Shown: positions 1-6,399, numbered from the stretch's first letter. The stretch is DNA of 8,294 nt from Treponema sp. (GCA_031273405.1 JAISRW010000063.1:1-8294); one strand, 5' to 3'. Made by a program: numbers and translations. The notes: generated by a model not told the origin, from the letters alone.

Positions 1-509
1 AGATCCAGAAGCACCGTGCCGTGCTGGAGGAGGCAGCCCTTCCTGCGGGTTTGGGCGTTGCCGGAAATTTTCCGGCCCCCCGCGAGGATGTCGTTGATGG
101 GGGCAAAGACCGCTTCGACCCCCAGGCGGCCGAGGCCCGCGGCGACGCCGGCGCAGAGGACACGGTAGGATTCGGTAATCGTGGCGCCCGCCAGGGGGTG
201 GCTCAGGGGCATGATGAGGCTGTAGGTGATCTCCGCCTGGTGGAACACCGCGCCGCCGCCGGAAATGCGCCGGACCACATCCACCCCGCGGCGGCGGCAG
301 GCCTCAAGGTCGACTTCTTCCTCCAGGCCCTGGAAATAACCCAGAGAAACCGCCGGGGGCTTCCAGCCGAAAAAACGCAGCGCCGGGAGGGAGGCCCCTG
401 AGGCGACCCCTTCCAGCAGGGCTTCGTCCAGGGCCATGTTGTAATAGCAATCGTGATAGCCGCTCCGGAGGAGCCTGAAAGGGTGAGCGGCTTGTACCCT
501 ATCGCCCAC
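1..509 (-). CDS. lplA: Lipoate-protein ligase A catalytic domain (partial, C-terminus off the left edge)
   Basis: Cytoplasmic ligase that activates lipoate or octanoate with ATP and attaches it to a lysine of lipoyl-domain proteins (2-oxoacid dehydrogenase E2, glycine-cleavage H protein). 169 codons are visible before the window edge. The signature RRISGGGAVFH lies at residues 80-90, and the GRKISGNAQ segment carries the expected substrate-contacting Lys147 (E. coli LplA Lys133 equivalent). An N-terminal YYNMALDEALL segment (22-32) is also typical. GGGAVFH fits the LplA type rather than a LipB octanoyltransferase. The chosen start is GTG at 509, because a strong GGGGAGG (522-516) sits 6 nt upstream; an in-frame ATG at 545 is the alternative. 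The gene overlaps the end of lplB by 11 bp in another frame. Family catalytic domains are about 250 aa, so roughly a third is missing. The C-terminal accessory domain is probably supplied by lplB. Identity is firm; whether the substrate is lipoate or octanoate is not. Confidence 0.93.
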   Translation of the reverse strand, partial: MGDRVQAAHPFRLLRSGYHDCYYNMALDEALLEGVASGASLPALRFFGWKPPAVSLGYFQGLEEEVDLEACRRRGVDVVRRISGGGAVFHQAEITYSLIMPLSHPLAGATITESYRVLCAGVAAGLGRLGVEAVFAPINDILAGGRKISGNAQTRRKGCLLQHGTVLLD

Positions 510-813
510 GGCGCGCCTCCCCGGGGCTTTCCCCGCCGGCGGCATGAGCGGCGGCTTCCACCACCTCCGCGAGGCCCGCTCCGCTGATGCCGTAGGTCTC
601 CACCCCCCGCTCCCGGATAAAGGCGTCGAAGGCCCCTGAGAGGTCGCAAAGCCGTATCCCCTCCAGGGCCTTTTCGACCTGGTCAAAAACCTCCTCGGGG
701 CTGGCGAAGAAATCGCCCCTGATTTGTATGGACCGGAGGGTAGGGCCTTGGAGATCCGCGCTGATCCGTATGAGCTTGCAGCCCCCGGGCTTGCCGAGCC
801 CCGCTATCTTCAC
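499..813 (-). CDS. lplB: Stand-alone lipoate-ligase accessory domain (LplB-like, LplA C-terminal domain)
   Basis: A 104-aa protein resembling the small C-terminal domain of bacterial LplA, which in Thermoplasma-type systems is the separate subunit LplB. It is needed there for activation of lipoate to lipoyl-AMP. Visible signatures are KPGGCKLIRI at residues 8-17 and RGDFFASPEEV at 32-42, followed by an amphipathic helical region (41-53). The C-terminal 25 residues are Ala/Gly/Glu/Arg-rich and are not recognised. The start is GTG at 813, the only plausible start, because no Met follows early. It overlaps the lipA stop as GTGA (810-813), and a weak G-rich stretch precedes it. Next downstream is the catalytic lplA gene. 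The order lipA-lplB-lplA strongly suggests that the two ligase parts act as a heterodimer. The family call rests on motif recall, not on an alignment. Confidence 0.85.
   Translation of the reverse strand: MKIAGLGKPGGCKLIRISADLQGPTLRSIQIRGDFFASPEEVFDQVEKALEGIRLCDLSGAFDAFIRERGVETYGISGAGLAEVVEAAAHAAGGESPGEARRGR
516..522 (-). promoter_or_regulatory. Shine-Dalgarno for lplA inside the lplB coding end
   Basis: GGGGAGG on the minus strand, 6 nt before GTG 509. It decides the lplA start in favour of this GTG over the in-frame ATG at 545, which has no comparable site. It lies within the last codons of lplB, so translation of the two genes is probably coupled. Confidence 0.7.
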
Positions 814-1697
814 GGCGAACCCCCGGGGTCTTCGTCTTCCTGGAGGGCCTCCGCGGCCTCCCTGGCGTGGAAGCTTGTCCGGGCCAGGGGGGAAGACACC
901 ACGGTCTTAAAGCCCCGCTTCCGGGCCTCGGCGGCGTAGAAGGCGAACTCGTCGGGGCGTATGTACCGGGCCACGGGAAGCTGCCTGAGGGAGGGCCGCA
1001 GGTACTGGCCCATCACCAGGATGTCCACTTCGGCTTCCCGCAGTTCATCCATGGCGGCGAAAATTTCTTCCCGCGTTTCGCCCAGCCCCAAAAGCAGGCT
1101 CGATTTGGTAAGGCAGGTCCCGAGCCGTTTGGCCGCCCTGAGGGTTTCCAGGCTTTTGTCGAAACCGGCCCGGGCGTCCCGGACGCCCTGGAGGGAGCGG
1201 ACGGTTTCCACGTTGTGGGCCAGGACATCCGGGCGGGCGGCGGCAAGGGGGAGGAGTTCTTCTCCGGTATAGTCCGGCACCAGGGCTTCTACCGTTATTC
1301 CGGGGATTTTCGATTTTGCCGCCCCGATGCAGGCGGCAAAATGGCCGGCCCCCCGGTCGTCAAGATCGTCCCTGTCCACCGAGGTGAGAACCAGGTATTT
1401 AAGGCCCAGTTCCAGGGCCGCCTGGGCAACGGCCTCCCCCTCGTCGGGCCTCAGGGGCCGCCCCTGTACGGCGCTCCTGACGGCGCAGAAACGGCAGGAT
1501 CTGGTGCAGAGGTCTCCCATGATCATGAAGGTCGCCGTCCCCTGGCCCCAACATTCCCCCTTGTTGGGGCATTGGGCCTCGTCGCAGACGGTACGGAGCC
1601 CCCTCCCGGCCAGTATCCCCTGAACCTTCTTCCAGGTTTCGCCCGAGGGAAGGCGCACCCGTATCCAGTCAGGCTTCCGCGGGCTTTCTTTTTCCAA
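810..1697 (-). CDS. lipA: Lipoyl synthase (radical SAM)
   Basis: Inserts two sulfur atoms at C6 and C8 of protein-bound octanoyl chains, the last step of lipoate biosynthesis. The auxiliary cluster motif CDEAQCPNKGEC gives Cys38, Cys43 and Cys49. The radical-SAM motif CTRSCRFC gives Cys64, Cys68 and Cys71. The C-terminal RTSFHA (273-278) carries the Ser that ligates the auxiliary cluster in known structures. HNVETV (161-166) and KSSLLLGLGET (198-208) are also typical. The length of 295 aa is normal. The start is TTG at 1697, directly after the in-frame TGA of the preceding gene, so no longer reading is possible; the first internal Met is residue 58, inside the conserved core. Only a weak TGGAT lies 8 nt upstream. 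The acidic/Gly tail (286-295) overlaps the lplB start. With lplB and lplA next to it, the substrate is probably octanoylated by this ligase pair. Confidence 0.97.
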   Translation of the reverse strand: MEKESPRKPDWIRVRLPSGETWKKVQGILAGRGLRTVCDEAQCPNKGECWGQGTATFMIMGDLCTRSCRFCAVRSAVQGRPLRPDEGEAVAQAALELGLKYLVLTSVDRDDLDDRGAGHFAACIGAAKSKIPGITVEALVPDYTGEELLPLAAARPDVLAHNVETVRSLQGVRDARAGFDKSLETLRAAKRLGTCLTKSSLLLGLGETREEIFAAMDELREAEVDILVMGQYLRPSLRQLPVARYIRPDEFAFYAAEARKRGFKTVVSSPLARTSFHAREAAEALQEDEDPGGSP

Positions 1698-3008
1698 TCA
1701 GCCGATCCAGCGCCAGAAGTATTCCCTGAGCATGCTCCCTGCCAGCTCGGGAAGCAGGCTGAGAACCGCCGCGAAGGGGAGAACCAGGGCGAGGGTCACC
1801 TGGTTCTGCTGCCAGAAGAAGGGCAGAAGGCGGAGCAGGAAGGAAAGGAGGCCGAAGACCAGGACATACGACCAGAGGATCTTGATCGCCAGTTCCAGCT
1901 TGGCCTTTTTGTCGGAATAATCGGTCTTCACCAGGGCGATGCCCAGGGGGAGGGCGGCCAGGAGCAGGGGGTTTACAAAGATGACGTTACTATTGTGCCA
2001 GGTATAATCGTGGTTGGTGAAGAAGGTCATAAAGAAGAGAATCAATCCCATGACGCCGAAGAAAAGCCCCAGGGCGCCCTGCGCCAAAGCCCAGGCGGTC
2101 TGGGCCGCCCCGCCGCCCCGGGCCCTAAAAAGGAGGGCCCCCATGACAAGGGCGATAACAAGCCCCAGGGCAAGTTCCGCGGGCCACTGCCGCCGGGGGG
2201 CGTCCAGCACCGGAGGCCGGCCCGAGGCCCTGTTCATCGTCTCCACCGCCCGTACCAGCTTCCGCTCACGGCCGTCGGGGCCGGTATAGCTAAACTCGGC
2301 TATCCTTGAGCCGACTTCCGCGGGCAAAAACATTTCTTCCCAAACCGTAACGGGGGTATCAATGTCCTGACCCATCCAAAAGTTGAGAGCCCAGTCAAAG
2401 AAGGGGTTGAACCAGGTATGCCGCCTGACATGCTGCCTCAGGGTATAACGCCCCGGCGCTTCCCCGTATAGTGCCTTGAATTGGCCGTCCAGGGCGGTGT
2501 CGAGAATATCCCGGATTCGGGTGGAGCAGTTGTCTTTAAAGTGATGGTAAAAATAATCCCTGTTTTCGGGCAGGACATTCCATTCGGCAAAGGCCCGCAT
2601 CTCCTGCTTTGTTGACGCCGGAAGATCCAGGGTATACAAGGTGATGTCCCGGTTGGTAGCTATATAGTTCCCCAGGTTCCATTCCTCAGGCGTAGCCATG
2701 CAGGCATAAATCAGCCTCCCCAGGGCAAAGTTGACAAAAAAGTTTTCGTTCTCAAAGGAGAAAACCCCCCAGTCATAAAACCGGGCCGTCCCCCTTTCGC
2801 TATCCTCGACAATAAGCCCGATGTGCCCCCACCAGAAGTAAAGCTCGTCCCCAGGGCCGATGACGGCCAGCTTGAGAACCAGGGGGTCCTCTTCCCCGGT
2901 CTGGGCAAAGAGAACAGAACCGGCCGCCAGGAAACACAGGAAGAAAACAAGGAAGCGGAAAATTTCAGCTTGATTCGATCCGGGTCCTCCGCGGTCCTTT
3001 CCGGTCAT
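1698..3008 (-). CDS. DUF4105 / Lnb-like membrane protein (possible lipoprotein N-acyltransferase)
   Basis: A 436-aa envelope protein. Residues about 16-35 form a signal peptide or membrane anchor. A soluble domain (about 40-270) follows, probably outside the membrane, and then about five hydrophobic segments (around 275-295, 305-330, 343-360, 375-397, 402-421). The soluble domain has the DUF4105 pattern: WWGHIGLIVED with His62 and DNCSTRIRD with Cys161, a likely papain-like Cys/His pair. TNHDYTWHNSNVIFVNPL (331-348) matches the conserved segment in the membrane part. The family includes Lnb of Bacteroides, reported to N-acylate lipoproteins without Lnt; applying that function here is inference. 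ATG 3008 overlaps the parE stop as ATGA, with AGAGGA 6 nt upstream, so it is translationally coupled. It abuts lipA with no gap and is read in the same frame. Confidence 0.82.
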   Translation of the reverse strand: MTGKDRGGPGSNQAEIFRFLVFFLCFLAAGSVLFAQTGEEDPLVLKLAVIGPGDELYFWWGHIGLIVEDSERGTARFYDWGVFSFENENFFVNFALGRLIYACMATPEEWNLGNYIATNRDITLYTLDLPASTKQEMRAFAEWNVLPENRDYFYHHFKDNCSTRIRDILDTALDGQFKALYGEAPGRYTLRQHVRRHTWFNPFFDWALNFWMGQDIDTPVTVWEEMFLPAEVGSRIAEFSYTGPDGRERKLVRAVETMNRASGRPPVLDAPRRQWPAELALGLVIALVMGALLFRARGGGAAQTAWALAQGALGLFFGVMGLILFFMTFFTNHDYTWHNSNVIFVNPLLLAALPLGIALVKTDYSDKKAKLELAIKILWSYVLVFGLLSFLLRLLPFFWQQNQVTLALVLPFAAVLSLLPELAGSMLREYFWRWIG

Positions 3009-4981
3009 CCCGCGTCCTCTATCAAATTCTTCATGATGTATTCCCGGCGTTCCGGGGTGTTCTTGCCCATGTAGAAATCTAACACCTGGGGGACCGCCTT
3101 GAGGGTGTTCACCGATACCGGCACCAGGCGTATGTCGTCCCCTATGAACTGGCCGAACTCTTTGGGGTTGATCTCCCCCAGGCCCTTGAAGCGGGTCACC
3201 TCGCTGGCAACCCCCAGAGCGGTCACGGCGGCGTCCCGCTCCTTGTCGGTGTAGCAGTAGCGGGTTTCTTTTTTGGTCCGCACCCGGAAGAGGGGGGTCT
3301 CCAGGATGAAGACCCTGCCGCCGGTTACCAGTTCCTCAAAGTAGGAGAGAAAGAAGGTGAGGAGGAGGTTGCGGATATGGAAGCCGTCGAAGTCCGCGTC
3401 GGTGGCGATGACGATCTTCGCGTACCTGAGGCCCGACACATCGTTCTCTATGCCCAGGGCCATCATCATATTGTACAGTTCCGCGTTCTTGTATATGGCG
3501 GTCCGCTTTTTGCCGAACATGTTTTCCACTTTGCCCCGGAGGGCAAAGATGGCCTGGGTCATCACGTCCCGGCTTGAGACCATGGAACCGGCGGCGCTGT
3601 CTCCCTCGGTGATAAAAATCGTTGACTGCTCCCCCAGGAGCCCGTCGTCCAAGTGGTACTTGCAGTCCTTGAGCTTGGGGATCTTGAGGGCGATCTTTTT
3701 CGCCGCCTCCCGGGCTTCTTTTTTGACCGCATTGAGTTCCGTGCGGAGGCTTTCGTTGGAAAGGATCTTTTGCTCCAGCTTTTTGGCGGCCTCGGTGTTT
3801 TTGTGGAGCCAGTCCTCCACAGCGTCCTTGACGGCCTGGACCAGCCATGCGCGGATATCCGAATTCCCCAGCTTGTTTTTGGTCTGGCTTTCGAATACCG
3901 GGTTTTTAAGCTTTATCGCCACCGCGGCAATCGATCCTTCCCGCACGTCCTCGCTGCGGTAATCTTTCTTGAAGTAAGCCTGGATTCCCTTGAGGAAGCC
4001 TTCTTTAAAGGCCGAAAGGTGGGTGCCGCCGTCGGACGTAAACTGGCCGTTCACAAAGGAGAAATATTCCTCCCCGTAGTTGTTGGTGTGGGTAAAGGCG
4101 AACTCGATACGGTCGCCCTTATAATAACCGATGGGATACAGAAGGTCGTCGCCGGTTTCTTCGGTAAGCAAATCGAAAAGCCCCCGCCGGGATACATAGG
4201 ACTTCCCGTTCAGGGTGAGGGTGAGGCCGGTATTGAGGTAGGCGTAACCCTGGACGCGTTTTTCCACAAATTCCAGATTGAATTCGTAGTCGCCGAAAAT
4301 TTCCCTGTCCGGGGTAAATTCCACGTAGGTGCCGTTTTTTTGCTTATCTGCAGACTTCGAAGAAGTCTGAAGCTTTCCCTTGCGCTGGCTCTTGAGGGCC
4401 CCCCGTTCAAAAACGGCTTCGGCAAATTCGCCGTCCCTGATGGCCACCACCCGGAAATGGGACGAGAGGGCGTTCACCGCCTTGGTGCCGACTCCGTTGA
4501 GGCCGACGGAGAACTGAAACACGTCGTCGTTGTATTTTGCCCCGGTGTTGATGATGGACACACATTCCACCAGCTTCCCCAGGGGGATGCCCCGGCCGAA
4601 GTCCCTGATCTTGGCGGTCCCGTCCTTCAGCTCCACCGCGATCTGTTTGCCGTTGCCCATGATGAACTCGTCCACCCCGTTGTCGATGACTTCCTTGAGG
4701 AGGACGTAGATGCCGTCGTCGGGGTTGGAGCCGTCTCCCAGGCGGCCTATGTACATGCCGGTCCTGAGCCGTATATGCTCCAGGGACGAGAGGGTTTTGA
4801 TCTTGGATTCGTCGTAGACAGCCGAAGCCTGGACCGGATCAGCCGGCTTGGCCGCCGCCGGTTTAGCGGCCGCCGGCTTGGCCTGGGCTTTGACAGGAAC
4901 CGCGGCTTTTTTTGCGGCCGGTTTGGGTTTGGGGGCCGCCTTGGGAGCCGCCGCTTTTTTCGTTTGTTCAGATTTTGCCAT
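3005..4981 (-). CDS. parE: DNA topoisomerase IV-type subunit B (ParE/GyrB family) with basic N-terminal tail
   Basis: ATPase subunit of a type IIA topoisomerase. The GHKL domain carries catalytic Glu97 and Asn101 (KEVIDNGVDEF, 96-106), IRDFGRGIP (125-133) and GLNGVGTKAVNALS (160-173). The transducer has the QTK loop (QTKNK, 366-370). The TOPRIM domain has TEGDSAAGS (458-466) and TDADFDG (527-533), giving metal ligands Glu459, Asp528, Asp530 and Asp532; FKGLGE is at 598-603. The end GKNTPERREYIMKNL is typical, with no long GyrB insertion. SSRDVMTQAIFALRGK and the overall layout resemble the ParE of Bacteroidetes and spirochaetes, so ParE is preferred over GyrB. The partner subunit A is not in the window. 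Residues 1-50 form a Lys/Ala/Pro-rich tail not usual in the family. ATG 4981 lies 15 nt after the upstream stop, with AGGCGG between them. It overlaps the next gene by 4 bp. Confidence 0.93.
   Translation of the reverse strand: MAKSEQTKKAAAPKAAPKPKPAAKKAAVPVKAQAKPAAAKPAAAKPADPVQASAVYDESKIKTLSSLEHIRLRTGMYIGRLGDGSNPDDGIYVLLKEVIDNGVDEFIMGNGKQIAVELKDGTAKIRDFGRGIPLGKLVECVSIINTGAKYNDDVFQFSVGLNGVGTKAVNALSSHFRVVAIRDGEFAEAVFERGALKSQRKGKLQTSSKSADKQKNGTYVEFTPDREIFGDYEFNLEFVEKRVQGYAYLNTGLTLTLNGKSYVSRRGLFDLLTEETGDDLLYPIGYYKGDRIEFAFTHTNNYGEEYFSFVNGQFTSDGGTHLSAFKEGFLKGIQAYFKKDYRSEDVREGSIAAVAIKLKNPVFESQTKNKLGNSDIRAWLVQAVKDAVEDWLHKNTEAAKKLEQKILSNESLRTELNAVKKEAREAAKKIALKIPKLKDCKYHLDDGLLGEQSTIFITEGDSAAGSMVSSRDVMTQAIFALRGKVENMFGKKRTAIYKNAELYNMMMALGIENDVSGLRYAKIVIATDADFDGFHIRNLLLTFFLSYFEELVTGGRVFILETPLFRVRTKKETRYCYTDKERDAAVTALGVASEVTRFKGLGEINPKEFGQFIGDDIRLVPVSVNTLKAVPQVLDFYMGKNTPERREYIMKNLIEDAG
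3015..3020 (-). promoter_or_regulatory. Shine-Dalgarno for the DUF4105 gene within the parE 3' end
   Basis: AGAGGA on the minus strand, 6 nt before ATG 3008, inside the last codons of parE. It supports the start that overlaps the parE TGA by four bases. Confidence 0.65.
4351..4369. repeat. Short perfect hairpin inside parE
   Basis: CAGACTTC (4351-4358) and GAAGTCTG (4362-4369) are exact reverse complements around GAA. The hairpin falls in a Lys/Ser-rich, probably poorly conserved stretch of ParE (about residues 205-211). No T-run follows on the coding strand, so it is not a terminator. It may have no function. Confidence 0.6.
4826..4978 (-). repeat. Low-complexity Ala/Lys/Pro repeat region encoding the ParE tail
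   Basis: The first 50 or so codons of parE are made of short near-repeats of Ala, Lys and Pro codons, with AAAKP and AAKPA units recurring. The DNA shows repeated GGCCGCCGG-type blocks. Such tracts tend to change length by slippage between strains. Confidence 0.7.
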
Positions 4982-4996
4982 AATAATCCGCCGCCT

Positions 4997-6124
4997 TTAT
5001 AAAAGTTTCGTTAATTCTTCGATACGATTTTCCGCGCCGGCGATGCGCTTTTGCATTTCCGCTATCTCTTCCCCGGCGGCCGCGATACGCTGGCGCTGGG
5101 TTTCGATGCCGGCGCTCAATTTCGCTATTTCCGCTTTTTCTTCGTCGATAGCGATAGCCGCCTTGAGCTTTTCGATATGATTTTCGGTATCCTTGATGGA
5201 TTCTTCCAGCCTTTCAATGCGGCTCAGGATGGGGGAGTCCTCCCCGGTAAGGAGGGAAGCGTAAAAATCCTTCCAGGCCGCGTCCAGGGCATAGGCGCCG
5301 AAGCGGCGGTAAACGCCCCGTATCTCCTCTTCCGTATGGGCGATGCGGCTTTCCAGTCCCTGCATTCTCTTGGCCGGGTTCCCTCCGGCGTTTAGAATCT
5401 CCCCCAGCTTCCGTTTTTCCCCGCGCAAAAAGGCAAGGTCCGCGGAAAGGGACGAAGAAAGCCGCTTGGTTTCGTCGATTTTTTCTTTGAGGGAACCGGC
5501 TTCCCCCTCCCCCGTCAGTCCGGCGTTTTCCGGGGACGAGAATTTTTCTCCCGCCTTGCGGTATAATTTCCTGAGGCTCGTATGGTTTTTTGACAGCAGG
5601 GCTTTAATCACCACGCTCTGGGCGCCGCCTCCCAGCCAGGCAAAAAACCCGCCCCCTGAACCTTCCAGTTCCTCAAGCTTGCCTTCCTGGGACTCGATTT
5701 TGAGGAGCAGTTCGTCAAGCTGTCCCCGGTAGGATTCTGAAAAATCCTCGTACTCCGGGCTGCCCAGCACCAGCTCCCCAACCTGTTCGCAGAGGCCGGA
5801 CAGTTCCTTGAGATAGGCGGCGTTTTCCGTCTCTTTGGCGCCGATCTCCTCTTCAAGCTCCTTGATCTTTCGGATTTCATCTTCGATGTCTTTGATACTT
5901 TCCCTGGAATCGGCGATTTCCTTAAGGAGCCGCTGATATTCCGCCAGGGCGCCCCCGGGGTTATCCCCCGGTTCCTGGGCCGGAAGCTTCACGGCCGGCT
6001 GCTTCCCCCCCTCCAGCCGGCGGACAAGGGTCTCGCCCAGATTTTCCAGAAGCAGGTCCCGCCCTTCCAGATCCTGAAACCGCTTGTCCTCCAATTCCCG
6101 AATAGTTCTTTTTCGATCATCCAT
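4997..6124 (-). CDS. Coiled-coil protein of unknown function
   Basis: A 375-aa protein that I do not recognise. It is very rich in Glu, Lys, Leu, Ile and Arg with heptad-like spacing. Likely coiled coils are at about 1-38, 60-112, 133-155, 210-243, 252-270 and 299-375. These are split by a Pro/Gly linker (39-59) and a glycine-rich hydrophobic patch (156-177, GSGGGFFAWLGGGAQ then VVIKALL) that could contact a membrane or a partner. There is no signal peptide, enzyme motif or Walker motif, so it is probably cytoplasmic and structural or a scaffold. ATG 6124 has AAGGA (6136-6132) 7 nt upstream. It is the first gene of the leftward run and lies 15 nt before parE, so co-expression is likely. The SMC-like look of the helices reflects general coiled-coil composition and is not evidence of an SMC function. 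Confidence 0.8.
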   Translation of the reverse strand: MDDRKRTIRELEDKRFQDLEGRDLLLENLGETLVRRLEGGKQPAVKLPAQEPGDNPGGALAEYQRLLKEIADSRESIKDIEDEIRKIKELEEEIGAKETENAAYLKELSGLCEQVGELVLGSPEYEDFSESYRGQLDELLLKIESQEGKLEELEGSGGGFFAWLGGGAQSVVIKALLSKNHTSLRKLYRKAGEKFSSPENAGLTGEGEAGSLKEKIDETKRLSSSLSADLAFLRGEKRKLGEILNAGGNPAKRMQGLESRIAHTEEEIRGVYRRFGAYALDAAWKDFYASLLTGEDSPILSRIERLEESIKDTENHIEKLKAAIAIDEEKAEIAKLSAGIETQRQRIAAAGEEIAEMQKRIAGAENRIEELTKLL

Positions 6125-6162
6125 ACATTTTTCCTTACACTTTTTCTTATGAATTTAAGGTT

Positions 6163-6192
6163 GCTTTTCCAAAACTGAAGTTTTGGAAAAGC
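6163..6192. repeat. Perfect inverted repeat, 13-bp arms with 4-nt loop
   Basis: Arms GCTTTTCCAAAAC (6163-6175) and GTTTTGGAAAAGC (6180-6192) are exact reverse complements around TGAA. On the minus strand it lies in the predicted 5' leader of the coiled-coil gene, 26 bp upstream of its ribosome-binding site. Neither side carries a T-run that would make it an intrinsic terminator. It could be an RNA hairpin, a dimeric repressor operator, or one copy of a dispersed intergenic repeat. Confidence 0.85.
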
Positions 6193-6260
6193 CTCAAGGT
6201 TTTCCCGTTACAATCGCCGCCAAACCGCCAATTCGCACTAACCGGGTCCCGGGAAAGGCT

Positions 6261-6289
6261 CTTATATTTTCGGCTTTCCAAAACATCAA
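6261..6289 (-). promoter_or_regulatory. Predicted sigma70-type promoter for the coiled-coil/parE/lipA run
   Basis: On the minus strand, TTGATG (6289-6284) and TATAAG (6266-6261) are separated by exactly 17 nt. Transcription would start near 6254, giving a leader of about 130 nt that contains the perfect inverted repeat. This is the best minus-strand match I found in the gap. Confidence 0.5.
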
Positions 6290-6306
6290 ATTTTGAAAAA
6301 AGCTTC
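6272..6306. repeat. Decayed second copy of the same inverted repeat
   Basis: GGCTTTCCAAAACATCAAA followed by TTTTGAAAAAAGCTTCC resembles the perfect repeat at 6163-6192: CTTTCCAAAAC matches exactly, and the right arm has changes and an added A or two. The arms still pair imperfectly (AAGCTTT...). The centre is about 110 bp from the first copy. It covers the -35 box and part of the spacer of the predicted leftward promoter. Confidence 0.6.
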
Positions 6307-6337
6307 CTTATTTTACTATAAACCATGGACATTTTTC

Positions 6338-6366
6338 TTGACAATCCGCCCATACCGATTCATGAT
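6338..6366 (+). promoter_or_regulatory. Predicted sigma70-type promoter for the EF-G-like gene
   Basis: A perfect -35 TTGACA (6338-6343) is followed after 17 nt by CATGAT (6361-6366), a 4 of 6 match to the -10 consensus. Transcription would start near 6373, about 39 nt before the ATG. A good TATACT lies at 6384-6389 but has no -35 at a proper distance. Confidence 0.5.
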
Positions 6367-6399
6367 ACTCATATTGAGATTTTTATACTATAACCTACC

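Noticed and set aside
21..401. Plus-strand 126-codon open frame at the left edge
   Set aside because: It is antisense to lplA, whose RRxSGGGAVFH and GRKISG motifs are read clearly on the minus strand.
203..649. Minus-strand 148-codon frame overlapping lplB and lplA
   Set aside because: Arg/Gly/Pro-rich out-of-frame reading. The frames with LplB and LplA motifs explain this stretch.
867..2309. Long plus-strand open frame (480 codons) opposite lipA and the DUF4105 gene
   Set aside because: It mirrors the codon structure of two well-supported minus-strand genes, is Gly/Pro/Gln-rich with no domain, and spans both because those genes share a frame. This is typical of GC-rich coding DNA.
3653..5002. 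Plus-strand open frame (449 codons) opposite parE
   Set aside because: It lies fully antisense to a gene with intact ParE motifs. Its composition is low complexity and no plausible ribosome-binding site was noted.
6163..6192. Perfect inverted repeat as an intrinsic terminator
   Set aside because: The stem is AT-rich and neither side is followed by a T-run. It also lies between divergent gene starts, where no transcript is expected to end.
6147..6353. Small minus-strand open frame (68 codons) in the divergent gap
   Set aside because: It reads through both inverted repeats and the predicted leftward promoter and resembles no protein. The gap composition looks non-coding.
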